A DNA stretch of 7,747 nt from Alphaproteobacteria bacterium (GCA_021730835.1 JAKFYP010000152.1:1-7747); one strand, 5' to 3'. Shown: positions 1 through 7,414, counted from the stretch's first letter. The notes: generated by a model not told the origin, from the letters alone. Translations and numbers: made by a program.

Positions 1-23
1 CGGGAATATAGCGCGTCCGCCCG

Positions 24-52
24 CAAACCGCAAATACGGAAACAGCGGTTTG
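24..52. repeat. Inverted repeat upstream of the lipoprotein gene
   Basis: CAAACCGC (24-31) and GCGGTTTG (45-52) form a perfect 8-bp inverted repeat around a 13-base loop, about 55 bases before the lipoprotein start codon. No T-run follows the right arm, so it is not a convincing intrinsic terminator for a gene to the left. It could be an operator or a leader hairpin. No clear promoter hexamers could be assigned in 1-107. Confidence 0.35.
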
Positions 53-107
53 GGACTGGACAAAACCATACTCCGCCGCTAAACAAATGGGATAATTGGG
101 GGTTTTT

Positions 108-1622
108 ATGTATCAGTCTGTTTCCCTGCGCGGCGCGATGCTGGCGCTGATGGCCGCAACATCACTAACGGTAACTGCGTGCGCGATTTTCGACGAGCCG
201 CCACCGCGCTATAACAGCGTGGTCGGTGAGGGTCGCCGCGCTCCGCTGCTTAACCCGCAGGGAGCCGGAATTGAATCGTTGGGCGATAATTACTCCATGA
301 CATCCAGCATCACACCGAATCAGGTCAAGACTTACCCGGGAGGAGCAGCGCAACAGGCACAACAGGAAGAAGCGGCAAAACAGGCTGCCGTCAAAGCGCA
401 GACTGCCGCCGATGCGGCAATGTTTGCGCCTGTGCCGCCCGACGCTGCTTTCCCGCCTTCTGTTCCTTCCCCGACCGAAGCTACGCCTGCTCCGGCTGAC
501 GCCGCGCCACAAAGCGATAATCAGGTACGTTGGATCAATGGCGAACCCGTGATTGATCCTGCAATGACGCAATCCACTTCCGGTCGCAAGCTTCCCGTCG
601 AGAACCAGACAGAAATAGGTGTGGCCCATCAGGTTGCCCCTCCTATGCCGGTGGAGGAAAAACCGCTGACGATGGAAATGCCCGCCGTTTCTGAAGCACC
701 ACTGATGGAACTGCCCGAGCCGATGCCACAGGAACAGGCGGAACAGACGCCAGTCATGCAGGAGCCGGTGGAAATGCCGGCAGAGCAGGCTCAGACATCA
801 GCATTTGAGCTGGAGAGCGCCCGTGCGCTACCACCGGAACAAGTGGCTGAAGAGCAGGTAGCGGATCCGATTGCCATGCAGGATGCTATGTTTGCCGCAC
901 CCGAGCCGCAAGCCGCGCCGCCTGCCGGACAATATCCGGAACTGGCGGAAATTCCGGCGGAACCTGCCGGGACACGTGAGCAATCGCAACTTGAAAAAGA
1001 ATTATTCGAAGCGCTGGCCGCCGAGGGCCAGCAGAAATATGAGCGCGGACAGCAGGAACAGGCTGCTATTGCTCCCGCCGAATTCACGCCCCCCCCGCCA
1101 CCGCAGGAAATGGTTGATGTGCCACCTCCCGCCGAAGCAACGCCTGAGGTGGTTTATGAACAAGCATATACGCCCGAGCCGCAAGTGCCGCTGGCGGAGG
1201 ATGCTTACGTGGCCGTAGAGATAGAAGCACCGATGGAAGGCATGCCGCCGCTGGCCGAGCAGCCTGCACCACAAGCCTACGCCTATACGCCCGAACCGCA
1301 AGCCTATACGCCCCCGGCGGCGACGTATGATTACGCCCCGCCGCCAGCTCCGGAATCGTATGCCGCTGCGCCGCCGCCCGCATTTTCAGCCAGCGCTGAG
1401 CCGGTGGCAATAGCCGAGCCGTATGAAACGGTGTATGAAGATACAACCGGGATTCAGGAAGATGCCGGGCTGGAGCCGATTCGTCTGCGTGCGCCGGGCA
1501 GTGCGGCAGCAGGAGCAGCAGCAGCAGCACCGGGACACGCCAGAGCAGGCGGATTGCTTCCTGAATCACGCTACGCGGCACGTGACCGGGCACGGCGAGC
1601 GACGTTCACCGCCAGCCGCTGA
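108..1622 (+). CDS. Pro/Ala/Glu-rich low-complexity lipoprotein, function unknown
   Basis: A 504-residue protein, not recognised as a named family. It starts with a short basic-hydrophobic signal and a lipobox, V-T-A-C, placing the lipidated cysteine at residue 25. The next residue is Ala rather than Asp, so by the Lol sorting rule it should go to the outer membrane, facing the periplasm. The mature part begins with a short ordered-looking stretch (FDEPPPRYNSVVGEGRRAP). It then becomes long, acidic and disordered, rich in P, A, E, Q and M, with short repeats such as YTPEPQ near residues 350 and 390-400. The last ~50 residues switch to Ala/Gly/Arg. The ATG at 108, with GGGGG five bases upstream, is preferred over an in-frame TTG at 96, which would only add four residues. 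The stop lies 8 bases before the aminotransferase gene, so co-transcription is likely. A structural or tethering envelope role is possible, but nothing catalytic is visible. Confidence 0.8.
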   Translation: MYQSVSLRGAMLALMAATSLTVTACAIFDEPPPRYNSVVGEGRRAPLLNPQGAGIESLGDNYSMTSSITPNQVKTYPGGAAQQAQQEEAAKQAAVKAQTAADAAMFAPVPPDAAFPPSVPSPTEATPAPADAAPQSDNQVRWINGEPVIDPAMTQSTSGRKLPVENQTEIGVAHQVAPPMPVEEKPLTMEMPAVSEAPLMELPEPMPQEQAEQTPVMQEPVEMPAEQAQTSAFELESARALPPEQVAEEQVADPIAMQDAMFAAPEPQAAPPAGQYPELAEIPAEPAGTREQSQLEKELFEALAAEGQQKYERGQQEQAAIAPAEFTPPPPPQEMVDVPPPAEATPEVVYEQAYTPEPQVPLAEDAYVAVEIEAPMEGMPPLAEQPAPQAYAYTPEPQAYTPPAATYDYAPPPAPESYAAAPPPAFSASAEPVAIAEPYETVYEDTTGIQEDAGLEPIRLRAPGSAAAGAAAAAPGHARAGGLLPESRYAARDRARRATFTASR

Positions 1623-1630
1623 TTATCCCT

Positions 1631-2848
1631 ATGTCAGGCGGCGACGGATTTTACCGGATTCGGCGACTCCCCCCTTATGTCTTCGCCGAAGTCAACAAGA
1701 ACAAGGCGGCGATGCGTGCCGCCGGGCGGGATATCATTGACCTCGGGATGGGTAATCCCGACTGCGCGCCTGCACCGCATATCATCGAGAAACTTAAGGA
1801 AGTCGCGTCCGATCCCACGGCGCACGGCTATTCCGTTTCACGTGGCATTCCCGGCCTCAGGCGGGCACAGGCCGGATATTACCAGCGTCGTTTTGGTGTC
1901 ACGCTTGACCCCGACCGCGAGGTCATTTCGACCATCGGCTCCAAGGAAGGACTGGCCAATCTGTTGCAGGCCATTACTGCTCCCGGCGATGTGGTTATGG
2001 TTCCCAACCCGAGCTATCCCATTCATCCCTACGGTTCGATCATCGCCGGGGCTTCGGTCTGGCATTTGCCTAACAGCAGCGGCCATGATTTTTTTGTGCA
2101 ACTTGAGCGGGCGATTAAACATTGCCGTCCCAAACCGATAGCCCTGATTCTCAATTTTCCCTGCAATCCGACCGCTGAAGTCGTAGATCTGGAGTTTTAT
2201 GAGCGTGCCGTGCATATATGCCGCGAGCACGGTATCTGGATCATCTCCGATCTGGCTTACTGCGAAATTTACTTCGACGGCAACCCGCCGCCCTCTATCC
2301 TTCAGGTTCCGGGGGCAAAAGAAATCGCTATTGAATTTACCTCCGTCAGCAAAACCTATTCGATGGCGGGCTGGCGTATCGGATTCGCTGCCGGAAACCC
2401 GACGCTTATCGAAGCGCTGACCCGTATTAAATCTTACCTCGATTATGGTGCTTTCACTCCCGTTCAGGCCGCCGCCGCTTACGCCATCAACGGCCCGCAG
2501 GAATGCGTGGCCCAGCTACGGCAAATGTATAAAGAGCGGCGTGATGTCCTCGTGGACGGCCTGACCAAGGCGGGCTGGCCTGTTCCTTCACCTTCCGCCA
2601 GCATGTTTATCTGGGCGCCGTTGCCGGCGCGATACCATAATCTCGGCTCACTGGAATTCTCCAAACTGTTGCTCGAAGAGGCGGAAGTCGCTGTCGCCCC
2701 GGGTATCGGCTTCGGCGAATATGGGGATACCCATGTACGTATCGCGCTGGTGGAGAACAAACACCGATTACGGCAGGCTATCCGCAACATAAAGCAATTC
2801 CTTAATCAGGATACAAAGGCGAAGAAGCTTTCCGCCGGTTGTAGCTGA
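1631..2848 (+). CDS. alaC: AlaC-type alanine (glutamate-pyruvate) aminotransferase, PLP-dependent
   Basis: A 405-residue fold-type I aminotransferase. From memory it aligns closely over its whole length with E. coli AlaC (YfdZ), starting at the shared FxRIxRLPPYVF segment near residues 7-18. AlaC makes L-alanine from pyruvate with glutamate as amino donor, in the cytoplasm. Visible motifs include MGNPD (40-44), GYSxSRGIPxLR (66-77), the cofactor-phosphate region TIGSKEG (101-107), VPNPSYPIH (124-132) and NFPCNPTA (175-182) with the PLP-contacting Asn. D207 and Y210 follow in SDLAY, then the Schiff-base lysine K241 in SVSKTYSMAGWRIG, and the carboxylate-binding arginine R370 in HVRIAL. The start at 1631 is the first usable one: an in-frame stop lies shortly upstream and no other ATG, GTG or TTG intervenes. 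The Shine-Dalgarno is poor, which fits translational coupling to the lipoprotein gene ending at 1622. Related LL-diaminopimelate aminotransferases share the fold, so substrate choice is inferred from similarity. Confidence 0.92.
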   Translation: MSGGDGFYRIRRLPPYVFAEVNKNKAAMRAAGRDIIDLGMGNPDCAPAPHIIEKLKEVASDPTAHGYSVSRGIPGLRRAQAGYYQRRFGVTLDPDREVISTIGSKEGLANLLQAITAPGDVVMVPNPSYPIHPYGSIIAGASVWHLPNSSGHDFFVQLERAIKHCRPKPIALILNFPCNPTAEVVDLEFYERAVHICREHGIWIISDLAYCEIYFDGNPPPSILQVPGAKEIAIEFTSVSKTYSMAGWRIGFAAGNPTLIEALTRIKSYLDYGAFTPVQAAAAYAINGPQECVAQLRQMYKERRDVLVDGLTKAGWPVPSPSASMFIWAPLPARYHNLGSLEFSKLLLEEAEVAVAPGIGFGEYGDTHVRIALVENKHRLRQAIRNIKQFLNQDTKAKKLSAGCS

Positions 2849-2850
2849 TT

Positions 2851-2874
2851 GAGTTTATGCTTGTGCATAAACTC
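2851..2874. repeat. Perfect 10-bp hairpin just after alaC
   Basis: GAGTTTATGC (2851-2860), loop TTGT, GCATAAACTC (2865-2874). It begins two bases after the alaC stop codon, where a terminator would sit. No T-tract follows (the next bases are TACGCC), so a classical intrinsic terminator is not supported. It may stabilise the mRNA 3' end, or be the first unit of the hairpin cluster that follows. Confidence 0.7.
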
Positions 2875-2876
2875 TA

Positions 2877-2910
2877 CGCCGCATAGGCGGCGCGCCCGCA
2901 GTCGCGGGCG
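2877..2910. repeat. Two adjacent GC-rich hairpins
   Basis: CGCCGC (2877-2882), loop ATAG, GCGGCG (2887-2892) is followed directly by CGCCCGC (2893-2899), loop AGTC, GCGGGCG (2904-2910). Both stems are perfect, both loops have four bases, and there is no spacer between them. They form the middle of the palindrome cluster between alaC and the DUF3137-like gene. Their role is unknown; REP-like dispersed elements and mRNA-stabilising structures both look like this. Confidence 0.7.
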
Positions 2911-2955
2911 ATAGCCGATTTGATTGATGTGCAGCCACACAAGTAAATCGGCTAT
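2911..2955. repeat. 11-bp inverted repeat with internal small hairpin
   Basis: ATAGCCGATTT (2911-2921) pairs perfectly with AAATCGGCTAT (2945-2955). The 23-base loop contains TGTG-CAGC-CACA, which can form its own 4-bp stem. It abuts the preceding hairpin without a gap, completing a run of four palindromes. The remaining gap, 2956-3087, shows no promoter I can defend. Confidence 0.7.
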
Positions 2956-3087
2956 AACCGAAATTGCTTTGCGGTTGACTCAAAACGGGATAGCCTTTCA
3001 GGTTACAATCGTTTCTGTTTGTTGTTCCAAAACAAAAAATTCGGGCAATGACGAGTTTATAGAAGTGCCATAAAGTGAAATGATAAT

Positions 3088-4278
3088 ATGATTTCTCAAC
3101 ACGCATTCGATGAAGCGTTTGCCCATCTGGCCGAAAAGCTGGAGATGCGCCGCCGCCGCTATTTATGGTATTTCCGCATTGGAGTGGTCATAGCTGCGCT
3201 GCTGACGGTCGGTTGCTTTGCCGCCGGTGATGTGATGCGGATACTGCACTGGATAGTACACAGCGAAGGCCCGGTGACTGTCACAGAAACCTCTTTGCTG
3301 ATTTCCTATCTGGTGACATTTTCGCTGCTACTGGTGTTTATGCCGGTCTTTTTATATCGCGGTAAAAATCGCAGCGCAGCGCTCAAACCTTTCAAATCGC
3401 ACCGCTATTCCCTCAAGGACGAAGCCTACTCGGCGCTGGTGCGTCTGTTTGGGCCATTCGAATTCGCGCCACGCGGCGGCGTCTCTCCGGCCGACACCAG
3501 AGGCAGTCTGTTGCTAGCCGGGCATCCCGCCTGTTTCCCGGAAGATTACCTGTGCGGCAGCATGAATGATATAGCAGTGCGCCTGTGCGAGGCCAGTTTC
3601 GTCCGCGTAGAGCACGGCAGGCGCTACGCCATTTTCAAGGGAATCCTGCTGGTGTGTGACCTCATCCAGCGCGATGTCGGGCTACGTGAGCCGTTTCTTG
3701 GTCATGGCGTGGTCACCCCGGCCCGGGAAGGGGTCGGTTATCCCGGCGAGACGTTCGCTCTGCCGGAGCCAGTCGCCGCCACGCATCGCTGCTATACGAC
3801 CGGGACAGACGAGGCAAACCTCCTGCTGACGCCCAACCTGCTCGACGCGCTCAACACTCTGAGCGCCAAAGCGATGGTGCTCAAGGAGCAGGCTACCCAC
3901 TGGGACGACCGTATCGCGCATGCGCTGGCCGAACTGGCAACGCGTTATCGTGATTTGCGGGAGGCCATCTTCGCCCGCCCGCCTTTGCCGAGTGAGCGCG
4001 AATACGATGCCGAATTCAAAGCCCGGCCGGATCTGACCAAGGCCGACCCGCTATGTGAACGCAGCCCGCTTAATCACGGGTTTTCAATGGAATACTATGA
4101 CAGCAAATGCCTGGTGATGATCCCTTGCGGCGGCGATCTGTTTGAGACTAACTCCCTGTTCGCACCGGCGCTCAACACCGAGGATGCCGTGTTTCTCTAT
4201 GCGCTGATGCAGACAGTGGATACCATCACCCGTCATCTGAGTGCCGTCGCAGCGGAGCGCAACCGCCAGCATGGCTGA
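3088..4278 (+). CDS. DUF3137-like membrane protein
   Basis: A 396-residue protein with a basic N-terminus (MRRRRYLWYFR, about 20-30) and two hydrophobic segments, about 31-49 and 69-90. Few charged residues lie between them. A long soluble region of about 300 residues follows, expected to be cytoplasmic under the positive-inside rule. That region fits my recollection of Pfam DUF3137: LVRLFGPFEFAP near 118-128, an aromatic/basic strand ending in FKGILLVCDL near 183-192, a CYTTGTDEANLLLTPNLLDALNTL segment (about 235-258), and a late MEYYDSKCLVMIPCGGDLFE block (334-353) with a closing helix. No catalytic motif is evident and the family has no settled function. The start ATG at 3088 has only a weak Shine-Dalgarno (GTGAAA). 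The gene is separated from alaC by 239 bases, so it may have its own promoter. Family assignment is by pattern and needs a profile search. Confidence 0.75.
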   Translation: MISQHAFDEAFAHLAEKLEMRRRRYLWYFRIGVVIAALLTVGCFAAGDVMRILHWIVHSEGPVTVTETSLLISYLVTFSLLLVFMPVFLYRGKNRSAALKPFKSHRYSLKDEAYSALVRLFGPFEFAPRGGVSPADTRGSLLLAGHPACFPEDYLCGSMNDIAVRLCEASFVRVEHGRRYAIFKGILLVCDLIQRDVGLREPFLGHGVVTPAREGVGYPGETFALPEPVAATHRCYTTGTDEANLLLTPNLLDALNTLSAKAMVLKEQATHWDDRIAHALAELATRYRDLREAIFARPPLPSEREYDAEFKARPDLTKADPLCERSPLNHGFSMEYYDSKCLVMIPCGGDLFETNSLFAPALNTEDAVFLYALMQTVDTITRHLSAVAAERNRQHG

Positions 4279-4370
4279 ACAGCGGCTCACAGGGTAACTC
4301 CGGCGTCCGGTTCGTGAAAATACTTGCATCGCCCCGAGGCTTGCGATAGCAATGCAGGCCTTCCTTTTAT

Positions 4371-4444
4371 TGGGGGATCGTCTAACGGTAGGACAACGGA
4401 CTCTGACTCCGTCAGTCGAGGTTCGAATCCTCGTCCCCCAGCCA
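4371..4444 (+). tRNA. tRNA-Gln (anticodon CUG)
   Basis: A complete cloverleaf of 74 bases including an encoded CCA (4442-4444). The acceptor stem is TGGGGGA (4371-4377) with TCCCCCA (4434-4440). The anticodon stem is ACGGA (4396-4400) with TCCGT (4408-4412), around loop CTCTGAC. This puts anticodon CTG at 4403-4405, reading CAG. The T-arm is CGAGG, TTCGAAT, CCTCG (4417-4433). The U1-A72 pair and G73 discriminator (4441) are the classic glutamine identity features. It lies between the DUF3137-like gene and clpB, converging on clpB. A weak upstream candidate promoter (TTGCAT at 4324, TAGCAA at 4347) is too poor to call. Confidence 0.97.
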
Positions 4445-4518
4445 GCCATAAGCGTCTGCCGTAACAACATTATTCCAGCTCTTGTAAATTCTTGCATATG
4501 GAGAAAGCATAATAATCA

Positions 4519-7134
4519 TCACGCCGCCTGTCCTTTTTTCTCCCGATTCTTTTTCACTTCCCCAATCATCAACCCGTCCTGATCGGCGGTGACGGTGATA
4601 TTGCTGCCGTCGGAAATCTCTCCGGCAAGGAGGCGCTCGGCCAGCTTGTTCTCCAGTGAGCGTTGAATGACGCGTTTGAGCGGGCGAGCGCCGTAGACCG
4701 GGTCGTAACCGGTTTCAGCCAGCCAGTCCAGTGCCTTGTCGTCCAACTCCAGCGTGATTTTCCGCGCCGCCAGCCGGTCTTTGAGCCGCGCAAGCTGAAT
4801 ATCGACGATCCCCCGCATCAAATCGCGGCCCAGACGGTTAAACAGGATCACTTCATCCAGCCGGTTGAGGAACTCCGGGCGGAAGGCGGCGCGGACTTCG
4901 TCCATCACCTTGCCGCGCACCATCTCGGCGCTTTCGCCGTCCTTCAAGGCCGCCAGATATTGCGCGCCAAGATTGGAAGTGAGAATCAGCAGCGTGTTGC
5001 GGAAATCCACCGTGCGGCCATGCCCGTCCGTCAGGCGGCCTTCATCGAGTACCTGCAACAGGATATTGAACACATCCGGATGGGCTTTCTCCACCTCGTC
5101 GAATAAAATCACCTGATAGGGGCGGCGGCGCACGGCTTCGGTCAGCACTCCGCCTTCCTCGTAGCCGACATAGCCGGGAGGCGCGCCGATCAGCCGCGCC
5201 ACGGCGTGTTTTTCCATGAATTCCGACATATCCACCCGCAACAGCGCGTGTTCATCGTCGAACAGAAACCGCGCCAGCGCCTTGGTCAGTTCGGTCTTGC
5301 CCACCCCGGTCGGCCCGAGGAACAAAAACGAACCCAAAGGCCGGTTGGGATCGCCAAGGCCCGCCCGGGCGCGGCGAATCGCGTTGGAGACAGCGACCAG
5401 CGCTTCCTCCTGCCCGACCACCGATGTGCGCAGGGCATCCTCGGCGCGCAGCAGCTTATCCCGCTCGCCCTCCAACATTTTCTCCACCGGAATCCCCGTC
5501 CAGCGGGCGACGATGGAGGCAATATCCTGATCGGTGACCGATTCGCGCACCATCGTATTCTCATTCGCGTCCCCGGCTTCCTCGGCGTTGGCCAGTTGCT
5601 TCTCCAACCCCGGAATCACCCCATAAGCCAGCTCCCCGGCCCGCGCCAGATTGCCCGAGCGCTGCACCTGCTCCAGTTCGGCCCGCGCCGCCTCCAGCTT
5701 TTCCTTGATCTCGCTCGATCCGGCGAGGCGGGCTTTCTCTGCCTGCCATTGCAGCGTCATATCGCCGGACTGGCGCTCCAGTTCGGCAAGCTCGCCCTCC
5801 AGCTTTTCCAGCCGTTCCTTTGAGGCGGCGTCATCCTCTTTCTTCAGGGCTTCGCGCTCGATCTTGAGTTGAATCACCTGACGATCCAGCGCATCAAGCT
5901 CCTCCGGCTTGCTGTCCACTTCCATACGCAGGCGCGAGGCCGCTTCGTCCATCAGGTCAATCGCCTTATCGGGCAGGAAACGGTCGGTAATATAGCGGTT
6001 CGATAACGTCGCCGCCGCGACAATCGCCCCGTCGGTGATGCGCACGCCGTGATGCACCTCATATTTCTCCTTGAGTCCCCGCAGGATGGAAATCGTATCG
6101 GCCACACTCGGCTCGGAAACAAACACCGACTGAAACCGGCGGGCCAGCGCCGCGTCTTTTTCGATATATTTGCGGTATTCATCGAGCGTCGTCGCGCCGA
6201 CGCAATGCAGTTCGCCCCGCGCCAGGGCGGGCTTGAGCAGGTTGGAGGCATCCATTGAGCCTTCCGCCGCTCCGGCCCCGACCAGCGTATGCAACTCGTC
6301 GATGAACAACACCACTTCGCCTTCCAGCGCATGCACTTCATTGAGCACGGCCTTGAGGCGTTCCTCGAACTCGCCGCGGAATTTCGCCCCGGCCACCAGC
6401 GCCCCGAGATCGAGCGACAGCAGGCGCTTGCGCTTGAGCGTCTCCGGTACGTCCCCGGCGACGATGCGCTGAGCCAGTCCTTCGACAATCGCCGTCTTGC
6501 CCACGCCCGGCTCGCCGATGAGTACCGGGTTGTTCTTGGTGCGCCGCGATAAGACCTGCATGGTGCGGCGGATTTCCTCATCGCGCCCGATCACCGGATC
6601 AAGCCGGTTTTCCGCCGCCAGCGCGGTGTAATCCTTGGTGTATTTCTCCAATGCCTGATACTGGCTTTCGGCGTTGGCGCTGGTCGCCTTGCGGCCCTTG
6701 CGGAAATCGTCAATGGTTTTCTGGAGTTTCTGCGGCGTGACACCCGCATCTTTCAGCAGTTTCGCCGCTTCCGAGTCCCCCAGCGCAATGGCCAGCAAAA
6801 ACATCTCGACCGCTACGAACTCATCGCCCTGCTTCCGGGCGGTTTCCTCCGCCGTGCCGAACACGCGGGCGGTCGCCGGATCGAGATGCAACTGCCCTGC
6901 CCCCGAACCCTGCACCGAGGGTTGTTTTTTCAGCAACGCCTCGACGCCCTCAGAGAGCGTATCCAGCTTCGCGCCCGCCTGTTGCAGGAGTTGCTGCGGC
7001 GTTTTGTCGAACTGCCCCAGCGCCGCCTTGAGGATATGCTCCGGCATAAAGCGCTGGTGGTTGCGCCTGAGCGCTTCCTGTTGCGCCCCCTGAATCAGTT
7101 GTTTGGCCTGCTCGGTATAGCGTTCGATCTGCAT
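4519..7134 (-). CDS. clpB: ClpB, Hsp100 AAA+ protein disaggregase
   Basis: An 871-residue full-length ClpB, the hexameric ATP-driven chaperone that works with DnaK/DnaJ/GrpE to pull polypeptides out of cytoplasmic aggregates. It has a Clp N-domain (1-145) and a first AAA+ module with Walker A GEPGVGKT (207-214), Walker B VVLFIDE (274-280) and arginine-finger region RRF (332-334). The coiled-coil middle domain spans about 410-525 and marks ClpB rather than ClpA or ClpC. The second AAA+ module has Walker A GPTGVGKT (607-614), pore loop GYVGYEEGG (654-662), Walker B VILFDE (675-680) and sensor-2 GARPLKR (815-821). No ClpP-binding loop was noted. The first pore loop reads AGAKFRGEFEERL, with Phe where E. 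coli has Tyr, a conservative change. The ATG at 7134 has AAAGGA (complement of 7141-7146) six bases upstream. It is likely heat-shock controlled through the promoter at 7308-7337, with a palindrome in its leader. Confidence 0.98.
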   Translation of the reverse strand: MQIERYTEQAKQLIQGAQQEALRRNHQRFMPEHILKAALGQFDKTPQQLLQQAGAKLDTLSEGVEALLKKQPSVQGSGAGQLHLDPATARVFGTAEETARKQGDEFVAVEMFLLAIALGDSEAAKLLKDAGVTPQKLQKTIDDFRKGRKATSANAESQYQALEKYTKDYTALAAENRLDPVIGRDEEIRRTMQVLSRRTKNNPVLIGEPGVGKTAIVEGLAQRIVAGDVPETLKRKRLLSLDLGALVAGAKFRGEFEERLKAVLNEVHALEGEVVLFIDELHTLVGAGAAEGSMDASNLLKPALARGELHCVGATTLDEYRKYIEKDAALARRFQSVFVSEPSVADTISILRGLKEKYEVHHGVRITDGAIVAAATLSNRYITDRFLPDKAIDLMDEAASRLRMEVDSKPEELDALDRQVIQLKIEREALKKEDDAASKERLEKLEGELAELERQSGDMTLQWQAEKARLAGSSEIKEKLEAARAELEQVQRSGNLARAGELAYGVIPGLEKQLANAEEAGDANENTMVRESVTDQDIASIVARWTGIPVEKMLEGERDKLLRAEDALRTSVVGQEEALVAVSNAIRRARAGLGDPNRPLGSFLFLGPTGVGKTELTKALARFLFDDEHALLRVDMSEFMEKHAVARLIGAPPGYVGYEEGGVLTEAVRRRPYQVILFDEVEKAHPDVFNILLQVLDEGRLTDGHGRTVDFRNTLLILTSNLGAQYLAALKDGESAEMVRGKVMDEVRAAFRPEFLNRLDEVILFNRLGRDLMRGIVDIQLARLKDRLAARKITLELDDKALDWLAETGYDPVYGARPLKRVIQRSLENKLAERLLAGEISDGSNITVTADQDGLMIGEVKKNREKKGQAA

Positions 7135-7155
7135 GGTGTGTCCTTTTATTCCAAT

Positions 7156-7293
7156 GCCCTCCCTTCAGGGGAGGGCGGCTGAGACGGAGCGTTAGCGAAC
7201 GTCGAAGCGGGAGGGTGCATGTACTTGAGTACCCCCACGACTCGAACGCCGCCTTGCAGGCTCGTTCTCATCCGCTCCCCCTCAAGGGAGAGC
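7156..7293. repeat. ~138-bp imperfect palindrome in the clpB leader
   Basis: The left arm (from GCCCTCCC at 7156) matches the reverse complement of the right arm (ending AGGGAGAGC at 7293) with scattered mismatches and small gaps. The arms meet at GTACT-TG-AGTAC (7221-7232). The best-matched part is the outer ~35 bases of each arm. Each arm also has local hairpins: CCCTCCC/GGGAGGG (7157-7175), CGTT/AACG near 7190-7201, and GCC/GGC near 7251-7260. Dispersed palindromic or MITE-like intergenic repeats have this layout, but no second copy is in the window. It ends ten bases from the clpB Shine-Dalgarno. Confidence 0.7.
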
Positions 7294-7307
7294 AACTTTA
7301 CCTGAGT

Positions 7308-7337
7308 TAAATAAGAACCCCCGACCGGCGCGTCAAG
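7308..7337 (-). promoter_or_regulatory. Predicted RpoH (sigma-32) heat-shock promoter for clpB
   Basis: On the minus strand the -35 element is CTTGAC (complement of 7332-7337). A 16-base spacer and a -10 element CTTATTTA (complement of 7308-7315) follow. This fits the alphaproteobacterial RpoH consensus of CTTGAC/CTTGAA with CYTATNT about 17 bases on. clpB is a standard RpoH target. The transcript should start near 7300, giving a leader of roughly 165 bases that is almost filled by the palindrome at 7156-7293. Confidence 0.65.
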
Positions 7338-7372
7338 GGAAGTGGAGGAATAACGGCTTTTTTAAATCTCTA

Positions 7373-7400
7373 TTGACTTTTTCTTAAAAAAGCGTAGAAT
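7373..7400 (+). promoter_or_regulatory. Sigma-70-like promoter for the small membrane protein gene
   Basis: TTGACT (7373-7378), a 16-base spacer and TAGAAT (7395-7400) form a good housekeeping promoter in a very AT-rich stretch. The predicted start near 7407 leaves a ~137-base leader before the ATG at 7544. Its -35 lies 35 bases from the -35 of the divergent clpB promoter. Confidence 0.65.
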
Positions 7401-7414
7401 TTTATATGATTTTT

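Noticed and set aside
96..107. TTG at 96 as the lipoprotein start
   Set aside because: ATG at 108 has a GGGGG run at a suitable distance and gives a normal lipoprotein signal.
1423..1740. Overlapping + frame (105 codons) as the true C-terminus of the lipoprotein or a separate gene
   Set aside because: It would overlap alaC by about 110 bases, is rich in Arg/Gln from the CAG tract, and has no supporting ribosome site.
2975..3009. TTGACT (2975) and TACAAT (3004) as a promoter for the DUF3137-like gene
   Set aside because: The spacer is 23 bases, too long for a sigma-70 promoter. No better -35 fits TACAAT.
2855..3106. Minus-strand open frame of 83 codons across the alaC-DUF3137 gap
   Set aside because: It runs through the hairpin cluster and overlaps the start of the DUF3137-like gene. 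It has no recognisable domain, and its content follows from the palindromes.
4324..4355. Inverted TGCAT/ATGCA bases and weak TTGCAT...TAGCAA promoter before tRNA-Gln
   Set aside because: The stem is short with a long loop and the -10 match is poor; not enough to call a site.
4371..4444. tRNA-Gln as an attachment site for an integrated element
   Set aside because: No integrase and no repeat of the tRNA 3' end was noticed in the window, and clpB follows directly.
5206..5823. 205-codon plus-strand open frame inside clpB
   Set aside because: It is a shadow of the GC-rich clpB reading frame, with no recognisable protein features.
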